NCBI RefSeq assembly: GCF_900113945.1
Contig: NZ_FORG01000004.1
Coordinates: 1 to 64,000, forward strand
DNA from: Xenorhabdus mauleonii
GTDB taxonomy: Bacteria > Pseudomonadota > Gammaproteobacteria > Enterobacterales > Enterobacteriaceae
Reading direction: 5' to 3'
Length of the DNA stretch: 64,000 nucleotides
Within the stretch, counting starts at the first letter, position 1. Every line of letters begins with the position of its first letter. Both the position numbers and the translations under genes were made by a program. Below are positions 8,476 to 16,212 of the stretch, in pieces. Under the pieces are notes generated by a model, which saw nothing but the letters and a program-made list of their open reading frames with translations, was not told the origin of the DNA and ran no database searches.

Positions 8476-9486
8476 TTGCACGCTGATCAAATTGATGATT
8501 TTGCAGCCAGAGCCAAAGGCTGTGAAGCACGGGGTGACTGCCAGCAGATCAATCAGGAAATGCGAGATCTGAGCCTCAAACAGCAAGAGGAAATGATTGC
8601 GGTCTGTGCATCCAATCCGGCGGCCTGTAAAGAAAAATACGGGGATATTCCAGCTAATGGCCTGCTCGTGCGTCAAGCCATTGATCGTGTACTGGGTGCT
8701 GATGTCCCTTCACAGATGAAGAATGACATGTCGTCCCTGCTGGCTCAGCAGATTGAAGCGGAAGGTATAGTTTCCAGTACGGAATTTGCCCATCAGTTGA
8801 TTAGCCGTTATGGTATCGACAAACAGCAGGCTGAAATCTTGGCGGGCGCTGCATTAGGGGCTGTTACTGGCGGCATGGGCAGCAGCAAAGGAAATAAACC
8901 ATCATCTTCAAACGCAGTAAAGGAGAATAAAGGTGCTAACTCATCCACCGGCCAGCAGGTTAATGCTGGAAATAGCGGGGTGAAAACACCACAAAATCAA
9001 ACAGGGAAAACAGCTGAACGTGTAATACCAGAAAATTTCACGGCCGAAGTATCAAAGCATAACACTCAGGTTGGTTTACTGAATAAGAAGAAAACAAGTA
9101 TATCTGGCGCCCATAAGCAAGATACATTTTTAGAATCCGTTGAAATATTAGGAGCGAAAGTAACGAATAAAATAACCGATAAGAAATATCCGGGATTAAT
9201 AGAATATAGTTATCAATTACCTTCGGTAGACAGGACAGGGAAGCCTATTGGGTACAAAAAAACTCAATCGAAGACAACATATGATCCTCGGCTCTTATCT
9301 GACGATAAAGTTCTTAATATGTCTACTCAAGCTGCTAAACAATCAAAGGATTATTTTATATCCAACCCAGATAAAAGGGAGTACTCAACTAAAGTCGATG
9401 GATATTGGTTTAGAGTAACGAAAGACGCTAAAAGTGGGGAAATTAGTAACGCATTCATCACAATGCCATCAAGGAATATTCCATGA
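8476..9486 (+). CDS. Orphan CdiA-CT module, EndoU-like toxin
   Basis: This is a displaced CdiA C-terminal module. The frame is open from 8455 after an in-frame stop at 8452 and begins VVVENN, so there is no native start. Only an internal TTG at 8476 is available, with no good ribosome site. Residues up to about 135 repeat the pretoxin region of the gene at 1-1782 almost exactly. The remaining toxin domain shows SGAHKQDTF, a YSYQLP segment, TTYDPRLLSD and GYWFRVTKD. This pattern resembles the bacterial EndoU/CdiA tRNase families, in which an early His is catalytic. It overlaps its immunity gene by 4 bases. It may be silent until recombined onto the VENN motif of a full-length cdiA. Confidence 0.65.
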   Translation: MHADQIDDFAARAKGCEARGDCQQINQEMRDLSLKQQEEMIAVCASNPAACKEKYGDIPANGLLVRQAIDRVLGADVPSQMKNDMSSLLAQQIEAEGIVSSTEFAHQLISRYGIDKQQAEILAGAALGAVTGGMGSSKGNKPSSSNAVKENKGANSSTGQQVNAGNSGVKTPQNQTGKTAERVIPENFTAEVSKHNTQVGLLNKKKTSISGAHKQDTFLESVEILGAKVTNKITDKKYPGLIEYSYQLPSVDRTGKPIGYKKTQSKTTYDPRLLSDDKVLNMSTQAAKQSKDYFISNPDKREYSTKVDGYWFRVTKDAKSGEISNAFITMPSRNIP

Positions 9487-9860
9487 GTGATAAAACGAAA
9501 TGGTTAGACGAGACAAAAGAGTATTTAACAAATAATGATGGTGAAGATTTATACTACCTCATATTTACTATGTTGGATGAAGAGAAAATGAGCTTCATAA
9601 AATTTCTCTTGGATGCTTCAAAGGGTATTGGGTGTGTAGTACATGAAGGGTTAGAATATGTATTAGATCAAGACTTGGATTATCCGGAAGACTTTGATTT
9701 AGTAACCTTTTATGTTGGAGAGTTTGAAAGTTCAGAAATTACGCCAAATCAATTTGTGATGCTGATGCGGTATATATCTGATGCTTATAATAATGCTTTT
9801 CCTGACAGTAAAGAAACGGTAGAAAGGCATATGAAAGCACTGACAGAGCGTTACGCTTAA
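9483..9860 (+). CDS. Immunity protein of the orphan EndoU-like module
   Basis: This 125-residue acidic protein starts at an ATG overlapping the toxin stop (ATGA), so the two are coupled. The C-terminal half (FYVGEFESSEITPNQF, then MRYISDAYNNAF) recurs nearly unchanged in the chimeric gene at 15631-15825; bases 9682-9860 match 15647-15825. There is no signal peptide or membrane segment, as expected for a cytoplasmic RNase inhibitor. The function is inferred from position and overlap. Confidence 0.65.
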   Translation: MSDKTKWLDETKEYLTNNDGEDLYYLIFTMLDEEKMSFIKFLLDASKGIGCVVHEGLEYVLDQDLDYPEDFDLVTFYVGEFESSEITPNQFVMLMRYISDAYNNAFPDSKETVERHMKALTERYA

Positions 9861-9888
9861 CACTGTATCCTGTTGAGAACGTAAAAAT

Positions 9889-9912
9889 GATCCCAGTCCA
9901 AAAACTGGGATC
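9889..9912. terminator. Hairpin terminator after the orphan immunity gene
   Basis: Arms GATCCCAGT and ACTGGGATC have a 6-base loop and are followed by TTTCTTTT. It sits between the convergent immunity and symE genes, as at 2285-2312. Confidence 0.75.
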
Positions 9913-9925
9913 TTTCTTTTAGCTG

Positions 9926-10168
9926 TCAGCCCTTCTCAACGAGCTGAATAATCAGTTGTCCTTGTTCAATACTCACTTTTACAGCTTGTCCGGTGGCAAA
10001 TCCCGCCGCTTCCAGCCAGTTGCCCTTGAGATGTAAACTGGGGTGCTGGCTGTAATGGCGGGTCATGCCGGTGTGTCTGTCGGCGTGACGGGTACTGATG
10101 TAGCCGACTTTATAACGGCGCTGGGCTTTCGAACTGCCTGAATTTACATTACAATCGCGGTTAGCCAT
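9926..10168 (-). CDS. SymE-family protein, second copy
   Basis: This 80-residue protein is close to the copy at 2324-2566. The N-terminal and central parts are nearly identical, including the HPSLHLKGNW block. The last 20 residues differ (VKVSIEQGQLIIQLVEKG against VQVCIEHGLLIIRLVEND). It has the same convergent layout with an immunity gene and a hairpin terminator. The XRE gene that should precede it is reduced to a C-terminal stub by the IS3-family insertion, so its regulation here is probably altered. Confidence 0.75.
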   Translation of the reverse strand: MANRDCNVNSGSSKAQRRYKVGYISTRHADRHTGMTRHYSQHPSLHLKGNWLEAAGFATGQAVKVSIEQGQLIIQLVEKG

Positions 10169-10267
10169 GATGAACGACCTTACTTAGTTGGTGATGGTGA
10201 GCGGTTGTAGCAGGTTGCCGCCTGCTGCCTCCGCGTTAAAAAATCCTTTCCTTTAGTTGCCTGTCTT

Positions 10268-10372
10268 TTACTGTTGCGCCTGCGCAATCACTGCATCTAG
10301 CATCTCTGATACCAGCTTCTGCTTAGCGCGGGGTAACTGGCTGATAATCTGTATCTGTTGCTCAAGCCATTG
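10268..10372 (-). pseudogene. C-terminal stub of an XRE-type regulator cut by the IS3-family element
   Basis: The minus-strand frame reads EWLEQQIQIISQLPRAKQ and then LVSEMLDAVIAQAQQ before a TAA. This fits the helical tail of the XRE regulators that precede symE. The open frame runs directly into the IS end at 10371. The segment is homologous to 16213-16318. Confidence 0.55.
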
Positions 10373-10398
10373 TCCACTCCCCAATAATTGAGACATAC

Positions 10399-11229
10399 CT
10401 ACTTAGAGTTTTCTACCTGTTTTCGATAAGCCTCCGGCGGGAGATGATTTAAACTTTCGTGTGTTCGGTTCAGATTATAATCCTGCTGCCAAAACCACAC
10501 CATTTCTCTGACCTGACTTAATGATTTAAATAAATAAGCATTTAAAAATTCACGGCGGAACGAGCCATTAAATCGTTCAATAAACCCATTCTGTTGCGGT
10601 TTACCCGGTTGAATATGGCATAATTCAATTTGGTTTTCTTCACAGTAATTCAATAATTTAATTGAGATTAATTCAGGGCCATTATCCACCCGGATTTGTT
10701 TTGGGAGCCCTCTTTCAACTTTCAAACGTTCGAGAACTCGGATAACACGTTCCGCAGGCAACGAAGTATCCACTTTAATCGCCAGACATTCACGCGTACC
10801 TTCATCAATAATATTCAATATTCTGAACCGATTACCGCAATATAAACTGTCATGCATAAAATCTAATGCCCATTGAGCATTAGGGAGCCTCTCGACCGTT
10901 AACGGTCTTTTTTCACGTACTGGAAGGACTTTTTTAACTCGACGTTTTAGATTTAACCCTAAGCAACAATCAACGCGATAAACGCGTTGATGATTAAAGG
11001 GGTAGCCTTGAAACCGCAGTCGATAATAGCACTTCCAAAATCCAGATTGTGGAGACTTGGCTAAAACAGATTGTATGGCATCAATGACGGCGTTGTTTTT
11101 TTTGCGCCAATCCATCCTCTTACGATAGAAGGTTGCACGTGTCAGGGACGTTAACTGACAGGCTTTTATGACCGACAAACCCGCCTGAACCCGCGATTGT
11201 GCGCAGGATTTTTTCTCGGTCACTACCAA
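10399..11229 (-). CDS. IS3-family transposase OrfB (DDE integrase)
   Basis: This 276-residue catalytic subunit has an N-terminal HTH_21-like region (about residues 40-95). An rve integrase core follows with the acidic triad visible in DFMHD, DNGPE and FNGSFRREF, and a C-terminal HESLNHLPPEAYR motif typical of IS3 elements. The first codon is a TTG overlapping the orfA stop. It would normally be made as an OrfAB fusion by -1 slippage at the A6G at 11232-11238. A 3' remnant of a close relative lies at 13105-13250. Confidence 0.85.
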   Translation of the reverse strand: MVVTEKKSCAQSRVQAGLSVIKACQLTSLTRATFYRKRMDWRKKNNAVIDAIQSVLAKSPQSGFWKCYYRLRFQGYPFNHQRVYRVDCCLGLNLKRRVKKVLPVREKRPLTVERLPNAQWALDFMHDSLYCGNRFRILNIIDEGTRECLAIKVDTSLPAERVIRVLERLKVERGLPKQIRVDNGPELISIKLLNYCEENQIELCHIQPGKPQQNGFIERFNGSFRREFLNAYLFKSLSQVREMVWFWQQDYNLNRTHESLNHLPPEAYRKQVENSK

Positions 11230-11492
11230 CCCTTTTTTGCGAAAAGTTCCTTCATGGCATGATTTTCAAGGCAGACTTCCGCAAATAGCTTTTTAAGCTT
11301 GGTATTTTCTTCCTCAAGTTCTTTTAGTCTTTTAACATCATTGGCTTCCATGCCACCCTATTTAGACTTCCAATTGTAGTAAGTGGCATTACTAATGCCA
11401 TTTTGGCGGCAGATATCGTCCACTTTCATACCCGAATCGGCGAGTTTTAAAATATTCACAATCTGAGCTTCAGTAAATCGTGCTTTTTTCAT
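11223..11492 (-). pseudogene. IS3-family OrfA interrupted by an in-frame TAG
   Basis: The reading frame from the ATG at 11492 encodes a helix-turn-helix of IS3 OrfA type (KARFTEAQIVNILKLADSG). Codon 45 is TAG at 11358-11360, in a WKSK-stop-GGME context where a Tyr codon is usual. A leucine-zipper-like segment (RLKELEEENTKLKKL) follows the stop. With this stop, full-length OrfA and OrfAB cannot be made, so this copy is probably not self-mobile. Confidence 0.7.
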
Positions 11493-11685
11493 GTTAACCT
11501 CTGCAAATATTGGGGCAGAAAATCTAATTATAATTGTCTCATTTTAGGGGGAGTGGGCAATAATATGCCTGCTTTGTTGTTGGAATGAACATATCAAAAG
11601 CAGGCAAATACACAATTTAAATTACAGTCTCCGACATTCGTTTTGTATCTATTGAACTTCAAAAGAAAGTTTTTATGGCACCATA

Positions 11686-12381
11686 TTAAAAACGCATAAT
11701 ATGAGTTTGAGGTAGCTCTTCAACTGGTATATATTCTTTCCAAATCTCCCTGCTCTCTGGATTTTCCCAAGGGGGCATACTGAGTTGCCCACGTAACCAA
11801 AAGTGTATTTTTTGTTTCACCTTAGGATTGTGTCTATTTCTATAGATCCATCTCAATTCACTTGCAGTTATATTAGTACGACTACCATTATAGCTTTCTT
11901 TTCTTACAACAGATTTCATGTCTATACCATCAAGAATAAAATGTATCTTAATATTTTGAACTATAGGATCATTGCTCATGACAACCCAAGATAATCCTCC
12001 TTTGCACTTTCTGCTAAAGTGTTTTTTACGAAATTCATCATCCCGCACATACTTAGGCGACACTGCGGTATGATACTTGTGGTTTTTCATATATGTGTTG
12101 TAACTATCCCTAATTCCTCGATTTTCAGGCAGACTCATGTTGTAATCGCGCCTGTTAGCGCTCTGTTTATATAAATCATCACTAGACAATCTTTCAAACG
12201 GAATTACAAAATGATCCATAGTTGTAGGTATATAATGATGATCATTCTCTTCTGGGTGATATTTCATATAAATAAACTGAAACGGTGTGTAAGTTTTAAC
12301 ATAATTACTTCTTTCTTTGGATAATCCATAAATTAGATCACCGCTAGCAATTTTTACAATAGGAATTTGGTTATGTGTCAT
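11686..12381 (-). CDS. Effector-like protein of unknown function, paralogue of 61667-62398
   Basis: This 231-residue soluble protein has no signal peptide or membrane segment and lies alone in AT-rich DNA. The N-terminus contains GDLIYGLS. The C-terminal 80 residues contain SELRWIYRNRHNPKVKQK, then HFWL and a Pro/Trp-rich tail. Both blocks have counterparts in the gene at 61667-62398 (GDILYGLD and SELRWLYRHKDTDEVKQN), so the two define one family with a divergent middle. The second member lies downstream of a PVC operon end, which suggests a secreted or injected effector. No catalytic motif is recognised. Confidence 0.55.
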   Translation of the reverse strand: MTHNQIPIVKIASGDLIYGLSKERSNYVKTYTPFQFIYMKYHPEENDHHYIPTTMDHFVIPFERLSSDDLYKQSANRRDYNMSLPENRGIRDSYNTYMKNHKYHTAVSPKYVRDDEFRKKHFSRKCKGGLSWVVMSNDPIVQNIKIHFILDGIDMKSVVRKESYNGSRTNITASELRWIYRNRHNPKVKQKIHFWLRGQLSMPPWENPESREIWKEYIPVEELPQTHIMRF

Positions 12382-12900
12382 TTTATTTTTACTTCGCTAA
12401 CTAATAATGATTTGCTTGATATAAGGAAATGTAGTGTGTAACCACACTAAAAATGCGCGCTACTGAATGTGAAATATATATCTAATAAAGATGAATTACT
12501 AGCGATTTATTCTAACCATTTGCCGTTATAAGATAGGTTCTTGGTTGATGTTTTGTTTTTTATTAATTTTTTAATAAAAACAAGCGTGCACCATTTCATA
12601 TATGTATGCAAAAATATTTACTTAGTGATTTTCAATAAATAAAATCTCTGATTAACATAATTAAAACATGTTTATATATAAACAAATTAAATCCTATGTT
12701 TTTCTGAGGGTTATATTGACTCATGTATTTCATAATTAATATTTATGATAATGTAATATTTTGCTTTTAGATTTAATTTACCAATCAGGATTGTTTAAAT
12801 CTGTAAGTCTAATAATATATTTTCCTTCATTTAATAAAGGAAAATTATTAGTAAATACTGGTAGGCTACAATAATAAAATGAAAATTTTAAAAATTTTTC
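12382..12900. other. AT-rich intergenic region
   Basis: About 520 very AT-rich bases have no gene, repeat or RNA that I can support. The region probably contains the promoter of the 11686-12381 gene at its left end. Confidence 0.5.
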
Positions 12901-13089
12901 AGTCTACTTTACCAGCCGGTTTATTCCCCGCGGGTTAATCACGTAGAGCGCTTATGGCAAGCGTTGCATGACACAATAACGCGCAATCATCAATGCCGGA
13001 TGATGTGGCAGTTACTGAAAAAAGTCCGACATTTTATGGAAACTATCAGCCCATTTCCCGGCGGAAAACAGGGTTTGGCAAAAGTGTAG
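12901..13089 (+). pseudogene. IS630-family transposase, 3' fragment
   Basis: The open frame ends at a TAG and encodes YSPRVNHVERLWQALHDT, then RNHQCRMMWQLLKKVRHF and PFPGGKQGLAKV. This is the C-terminal part of an IS630-family DDE transposase, including the last catalytic Glu (HVERLW). The 5' part and the left inverted repeat are missing. Confidence 0.75.
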
Positions 13090-13104
13090 CGGTATTAGAC
13101 GCAG

Positions 13105-13250
13105 CTATTTAGAATTTTCGATCTGTTTTCGATATATCTCCGGCGGGAGGTGATTTAAACTTTTATGGGGTCGATTTTGATTGTAATCCTGCAGCCAAAA
13201 CCACGCCATTTCTCTGACCTGACTGAGTGATTCAAATAAGTAAGTATTTA
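13105..13250 (-). pseudogene. IS3-family OrfB, C-terminal fragment
   Basis: The segment matches the 3' end of orfB at 10399-10545, ending RKQIENSK-stop, with substitutions throughout. It is a remnant of a second, older copy of the same or a close IS, lying against IS630 and hipA debris. Confidence 0.7.
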
Positions 13251-13258
13251 TTTAGTAA

Positions 13259-13570
13259 ATGACCCAAAATTTCAGTGTATTTATTGAGCCTAAATCATCT
13301 TTTACTATGACCCCACTGTACGATATTTTATCAACATATTCTCTGTTTCATCCCAAAGGAATTTCTCAACAAAAAGCTAAAATGGCGATGGCATTACAAG
13401 GGAAAAATCGCCACGGAGACGGGATAACAAACACCTGACGTTATCCAATATGTTGCCACTCAACTACCTGATAACTTCCCTTCACATATCAGTGGATTCA
13501 TATTTGAAAATATGATGAAAAAAGCCAGTAAGCTCTACAAAGTAGCACTGGAGTCGTTTGCTCAATACGA
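13259..13570 (+). pseudogene. hipA-like kinase toxin, C-terminal remnant
   Basis: The first frame reads FTMTPLYDILSTYSLF, then KGISQQKAKMAMALQGKNRH, and ends at TGA 13436. A second frame continues with VIQYVATQLPDNFPSHIS. This matches the pattern of HipA C-terminal domains (TPLYDVLS, KMAMA.GKN.H, LP..FP..IS). The kinase active-site half and any hipB partner are absent, so this is decayed debris. Confidence 0.6.
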
Positions 13571-13680
13571 TGTTAGGTCTTCAACTTGTCTGTGTGTTCC
13601 TACAAGCTCGGGTTAATGCCTGACCTGATGTTTCATGACATTCTTTACGCCATGAATACTCAACTCAGCATCCTTACGTT

Positions 13681-15102
13681 ATGAATACACAACTAACTGA
13701 ATTAACAAGATTATTAAGAAATCTAATCCGAACAGGGGTTATTACCCAAGTCGATACTACAAACGGCATGTGCCGGGTCGCAACAGGTAATCTTGAAACC
13801 GACTGGCTGCACTGGCTGACCGCCAGAGCGGGACATTCCCGCACATGGTGGGCACCCAGTGTCGGTGAACAGGTTTTGTTGCTTTCCATCGGCGGTGAAC
13901 TGACCACATCCTTTGTATTGCCGGCGATTTTCTCCAATGATTTTCCGGCCCCTTCAACATCCCCTGAAGCGACGCATACTGTATTTCCCGACGGTGCCGT
14001 GATGGAGTATGAACCGCAATCCGGTGCATTGACGGTAACTGGTATCAAAACCGCCACAGTCACTGCATCAGAATCTGTCTATATTACCGCACCGGAAATC
14101 ACCTGTGTCGCCAGCACACGAATTACGCTGGACACACCGGAAGTCACGTGTACACAGCTACTGAGCACAGGAAATTTAATCGTGCGTGAAGGTGGCAAAA
14201 TGACCGGCAATATTGCACACACCGGAGGTACCTTCAGTTCCAATGGCGTGGTCGTGGATTCGCATACACACACGGGTGTCAGAGCTGGTAATGATACTTC
14301 AGGCGGCCCTGTTCCTTCGGCAGCACCGGTAGCTCCAGAAGCACCAACAGAACCAAAAGAGCCAAAAGAGCCAAAAGAACCAAAAGAACCAAAAGAAGAT
14401 AAAAAAGAAAATAAAGACCCGGCTCAAGATAAACCAACTCAAGATAAAGATGATGAAATGGATCTGAAATGGCTCAAAGTGCCTAAAGAACGACAATTAA
14501 CATTTGATGCTGAAGGGAATGATATTGAACGTAGTAGTGGCTTTACCCGTAAAATACATTGGCCCGGTGGTGTATCAGGGATAACAATTGGCCGTGGCTA
14601 TGATTTAGGACAACAAGCCAAAGCAGATGATGACTTAACACGGGCAAATATATCTGAACCCTTGAAGAGTTGGTTAGTTGAATGTCAGGGGAAAAGCGGG
14701 GAAGAAGCGAAAGGCAAATATAGATCAGCGCCAGATAATATCAAAAACTTTCATATTACCAGAAAACAACAATATGACCTATTCAATATGGCATATGATA
14801 GATTAGAAAAAGACGTTAAACGCATTTGCGAAAAGAAAGATACACTTTTAGCATACCATAGCAACCCAAATATAGATCCAGAGCAGGCTTGGAATGAAAT
14901 ACCTCAAAAAATAAAAGTGATATTAGTAGACCTTCGATATAGAGGAGATTATTCTCCCGCAACTCGAAAACTGATGCAACGCTATGCATATTCTGGCGAT
15001 ATAGTTAATTTTGGTATTATTTTAAAAAATAAAAGTAACTGGTCGCCGGGACTCCCAATTGATAGATTCAATAGAAGGGTAGAATATTATGAATCCAATT
15101 AG
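13681..15102 (+). CDS. Phage spike (P2 gpV-like) fused to a lysozyme-like domain
   Basis: This 473-residue chimera has two parts. Residues 1 to about 205 form a baseplate-spike protein of P2 gpV type: an OB-like segment (VGEQVLLLSIGGEL), a repetitive beta-helix-like region, and the apical metal-binding motif DSHTHTG. A linker follows with five PKE-type repeats. Residues from about 265 resemble the T4-lysozyme/pesticin-like fold, with catalytic-type Glu278 in DAEGND and SGITIGRGYDLG around residues 299-309. The architecture suggests a spike that carries a muralytic warhead, or a toxin captured by a phage-tail gene. No other tail genes are next to it. An immediately overlapping signal-peptide remnant looks like its former immunity gene. 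Confidence 0.75.
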   Translation: MNTQLTELTRLLRNLIRTGVITQVDTTNGMCRVATGNLETDWLHWLTARAGHSRTWWAPSVGEQVLLLSIGGELTTSFVLPAIFSNDFPAPSTSPEATHTVFPDGAVMEYEPQSGALTVTGIKTATVTASESVYITAPEITCVASTRITLDTPEVTCTQLLSTGNLIVREGGKMTGNIAHTGGTFSSNGVVVDSHTHTGVRAGNDTSGGPVPSAAPVAPEAPTEPKEPKEPKEPKEPKEDKKENKDPAQDKPTQDKDDEMDLKWLKVPKERQLTFDAEGNDIERSSGFTRKIHWPGGVSGITIGRGYDLGQQAKADDDLTRANISEPLKSWLVECQGKSGEEAKGKYRSAPDNIKNFHITRKQQYDLFNMAYDRLEKDVKRICEKKDTLLAYHSNPNIDPEQAWNEIPQKIKVILVDLRYRGDYSPATRKLMQRYAYSGDIVNFGIILKNKSNWSPGLPIDRFNRRVEYYESN

Positions 15103-15148
15103 GCTATTTATTATTTTCTTATGCATTCCACATTTGAGTTACGCATAG
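15089..15148 (+). pseudogene. Truncated signal-peptide ORF, probable remnant of a periplasmic immunity gene
   Basis: The ATG at 15089 lies inside the end of the lysozyme-fusion gene, overlapping it by 14 bases. The frame reads MNPIRLFIIFLCIPHLSYA and then TAG. That is a complete Sec signal peptide with an SYA cleavage site, stopping exactly at the mature start. A periplasmic inhibitor is the expected partner of a lysozyme warhead. Nothing coherent follows in any frame. Confidence 0.5.
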
Positions 15149-15567
15149 TTAAGTTAAAATGAATAATCAAATTGACAGAAAAACCAAAGCAGTTAAAAGA
15201 CATTATGTTACACATGCTACAATTCAATCCATTGTTATACATAGAATTGTTAGTGGGTAAGGTGTGGCGCTATTTTGTAAAGTTATTTATATGCTTGGAT
15301 AATGTATTTTTAGTGAAATAAAAAATTATATCTCCATAGGGATTTATAGAATAATACCTATAATATATCAATATTCGCTTATTTTACTATCTATTATATT
15401 CCCGTTATGCGGGAATATAATAGATGCATTTTTAAATATGGTGGGTATGATTTCAATCATTAGATATTATATTAACCTGCTTAGTACTTTTTGCCTTTCA
15501 AATACGGAATATTCCTAATGGGGTGAGTGTTAAAATTGATGTAATGAATTAAAGCAGTTAGTCAGTT
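15149..15567. other. AT-rich intergenic region
   Basis: No gene or RNA can be supported. The first part may be the decayed body of the immunity gene, but no conserved sequence can be recognised. Confidence 0.4.
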
Positions 15568-15661
15568 TGAATCGCTACGGGTTTAACAGACACCTCTGAG
15601 TCATTTAAGATGGCTTAAAGAGAGGTGCACATGAGTAGTAAGCGTTATCCAGAAGAGTTTA
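15568..15661 (+). mobile_element. Left-end remnant of an IS3-family element with the start of orfA
   Basis: The segment begins TGAATCGCTACGGGTTTAAC, continues with ACACCTC, and later has a good ribosome site (AGAGAGG) before ATGAGTAGTAAGCG. That start encodes MSSKRYPEEF, the usual N-terminus of an IS3-type OrfA. Homology stops there and immunity-gene sequence follows. Confidence 0.5.
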
Positions 15662-15825
15662 ATTTAGTGATTTTTTATGTTGGAGAATTTGAAAGTTCAG
15701 AAATTACGCCAAATCAATTTGTAATGCTGATGCGGTATATATCTGATGCTTATAACAATGCTTTTCCTGACAGCAAAGAAGCGGTAGAAAGGCATATGAA
15801 AGCACTGACAGAGCGTTACGCTTAA
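15631..15825 (+). CDS. Chimeric ORF: IS3 OrfA start joined in frame to an immunity-protein C-terminus
   Basis: Residues 1-10 (MSSKRYPEEF) look like an IS3-family OrfA N-terminus. The rest (NLVIFYVGEFESSEIT and onward) is the C-terminal half of the immunity protein at 9483-9860. The junction lies in TATCC(A/G)GAAGA, shared by both parents (YPEEF and YPEDFD), so microhomology recombination is likely. The 64-residue product keeps the IS ribosome site and could be translated. Whether it still folds or protects is unknown. The usual hairpin and a decayed symE follow it. Confidence 0.5.
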   Translation: MSSKRYPEEFNLVIFYVGEFESSEITPNQFVMLMRYISDAYNNAFPDSKEAVERHMKALTERYA

Positions 15826-15852
15826 CACGGTATTCTGTTGAGAACGTAAAAA

Positions 15853-15880
15853 CGATCCCAGCCCTAACAAGCTGGGATCG
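15853..15880. terminator. Hairpin terminator, third copy
   Basis: Arms CGATCCCAGC and GCTGGGATCG enclose an 8-base loop. It occupies the same place relative to immunity and symE sequences as the copies at 2285 and 9889. Confidence 0.75.
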
Positions 15881-15885
15881 TCCTC

Positions 15886-16127
15886 TTATTCGTCAGCTAA
15901 TTGGATGATTAGCAGTCCTCGCTGAACAATAATTTTTTACCGCTTCCCCGGTCGTAAACTCAGCTCCTTGTAGCCAGTTGCCCTTCAAATGCAAACTGGG
16001 GAGGCTGGCTGTAATAGCGGGTCATACCGGTACTGCGGTCAGCGTGACGGGTACTGATGTAGCCGACTTTATAGCGGCGCTGGGCTTTCGAACGGGTTGA
16101 ATTTACATTACAATCGCGACTAGCCAT
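15886..16127 (-). pseudogene. SymE-family gene, third copy, frameshifted
   Basis: The start (from 16127) and the end (LLIIQLADE then TAA at 15886) are recognisable. Single-base insertions near 15945 (TTTTTT run) and 16000 (GGGGAGGCTGG) break the frame relative to the intact copies. Confidence 0.7.
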
Positions 16128-16212
16128 AGCTAACTACCTTATATCGTTGGTTATGGTGAGTTGTTGTAGCAAGCTGCCGGCGTGTTAAAAAATCCTTTTC
16201 TTCGTTGTCTGT

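Larger units (their letters stand above)
10371..11559 (-). mobile_element. IS3-family insertion sequence
   Basis: This is a 1189-bp element with terminal inverted repeats. The left end starts TGTCCACTCCCC and the right end, read inward, starts TGCCCACTCCCC; both continue to GAGACA. It carries overlapping orfA and orfB with an A6G slippery site. No target-site duplication is apparent (CAT on the left, ATA on the right), so a flank may have been rearranged. Confidence 0.85.

Noticed and set aside
8180-8530. Minus-strand open frame of 116 codons over the GC-rich end and the VENN module
   Set aside because: It crosses the junction between non-coding DNA and a recognised coding module in the opposite direction, has a low-complexity composition and no family resemblance.
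10371-11559. Target-site duplication of the IS3-family element
   Set aside because: The flanking bases (CAT and ATA) do not match, so no duplication can be claimed.
14280-14500. Minus-strand Phe/Trp-rich open frame over the PKE repeats
   Set aside because: It is a shadow of the repetitive Pro-Lys-Glu codons on the plus strand.
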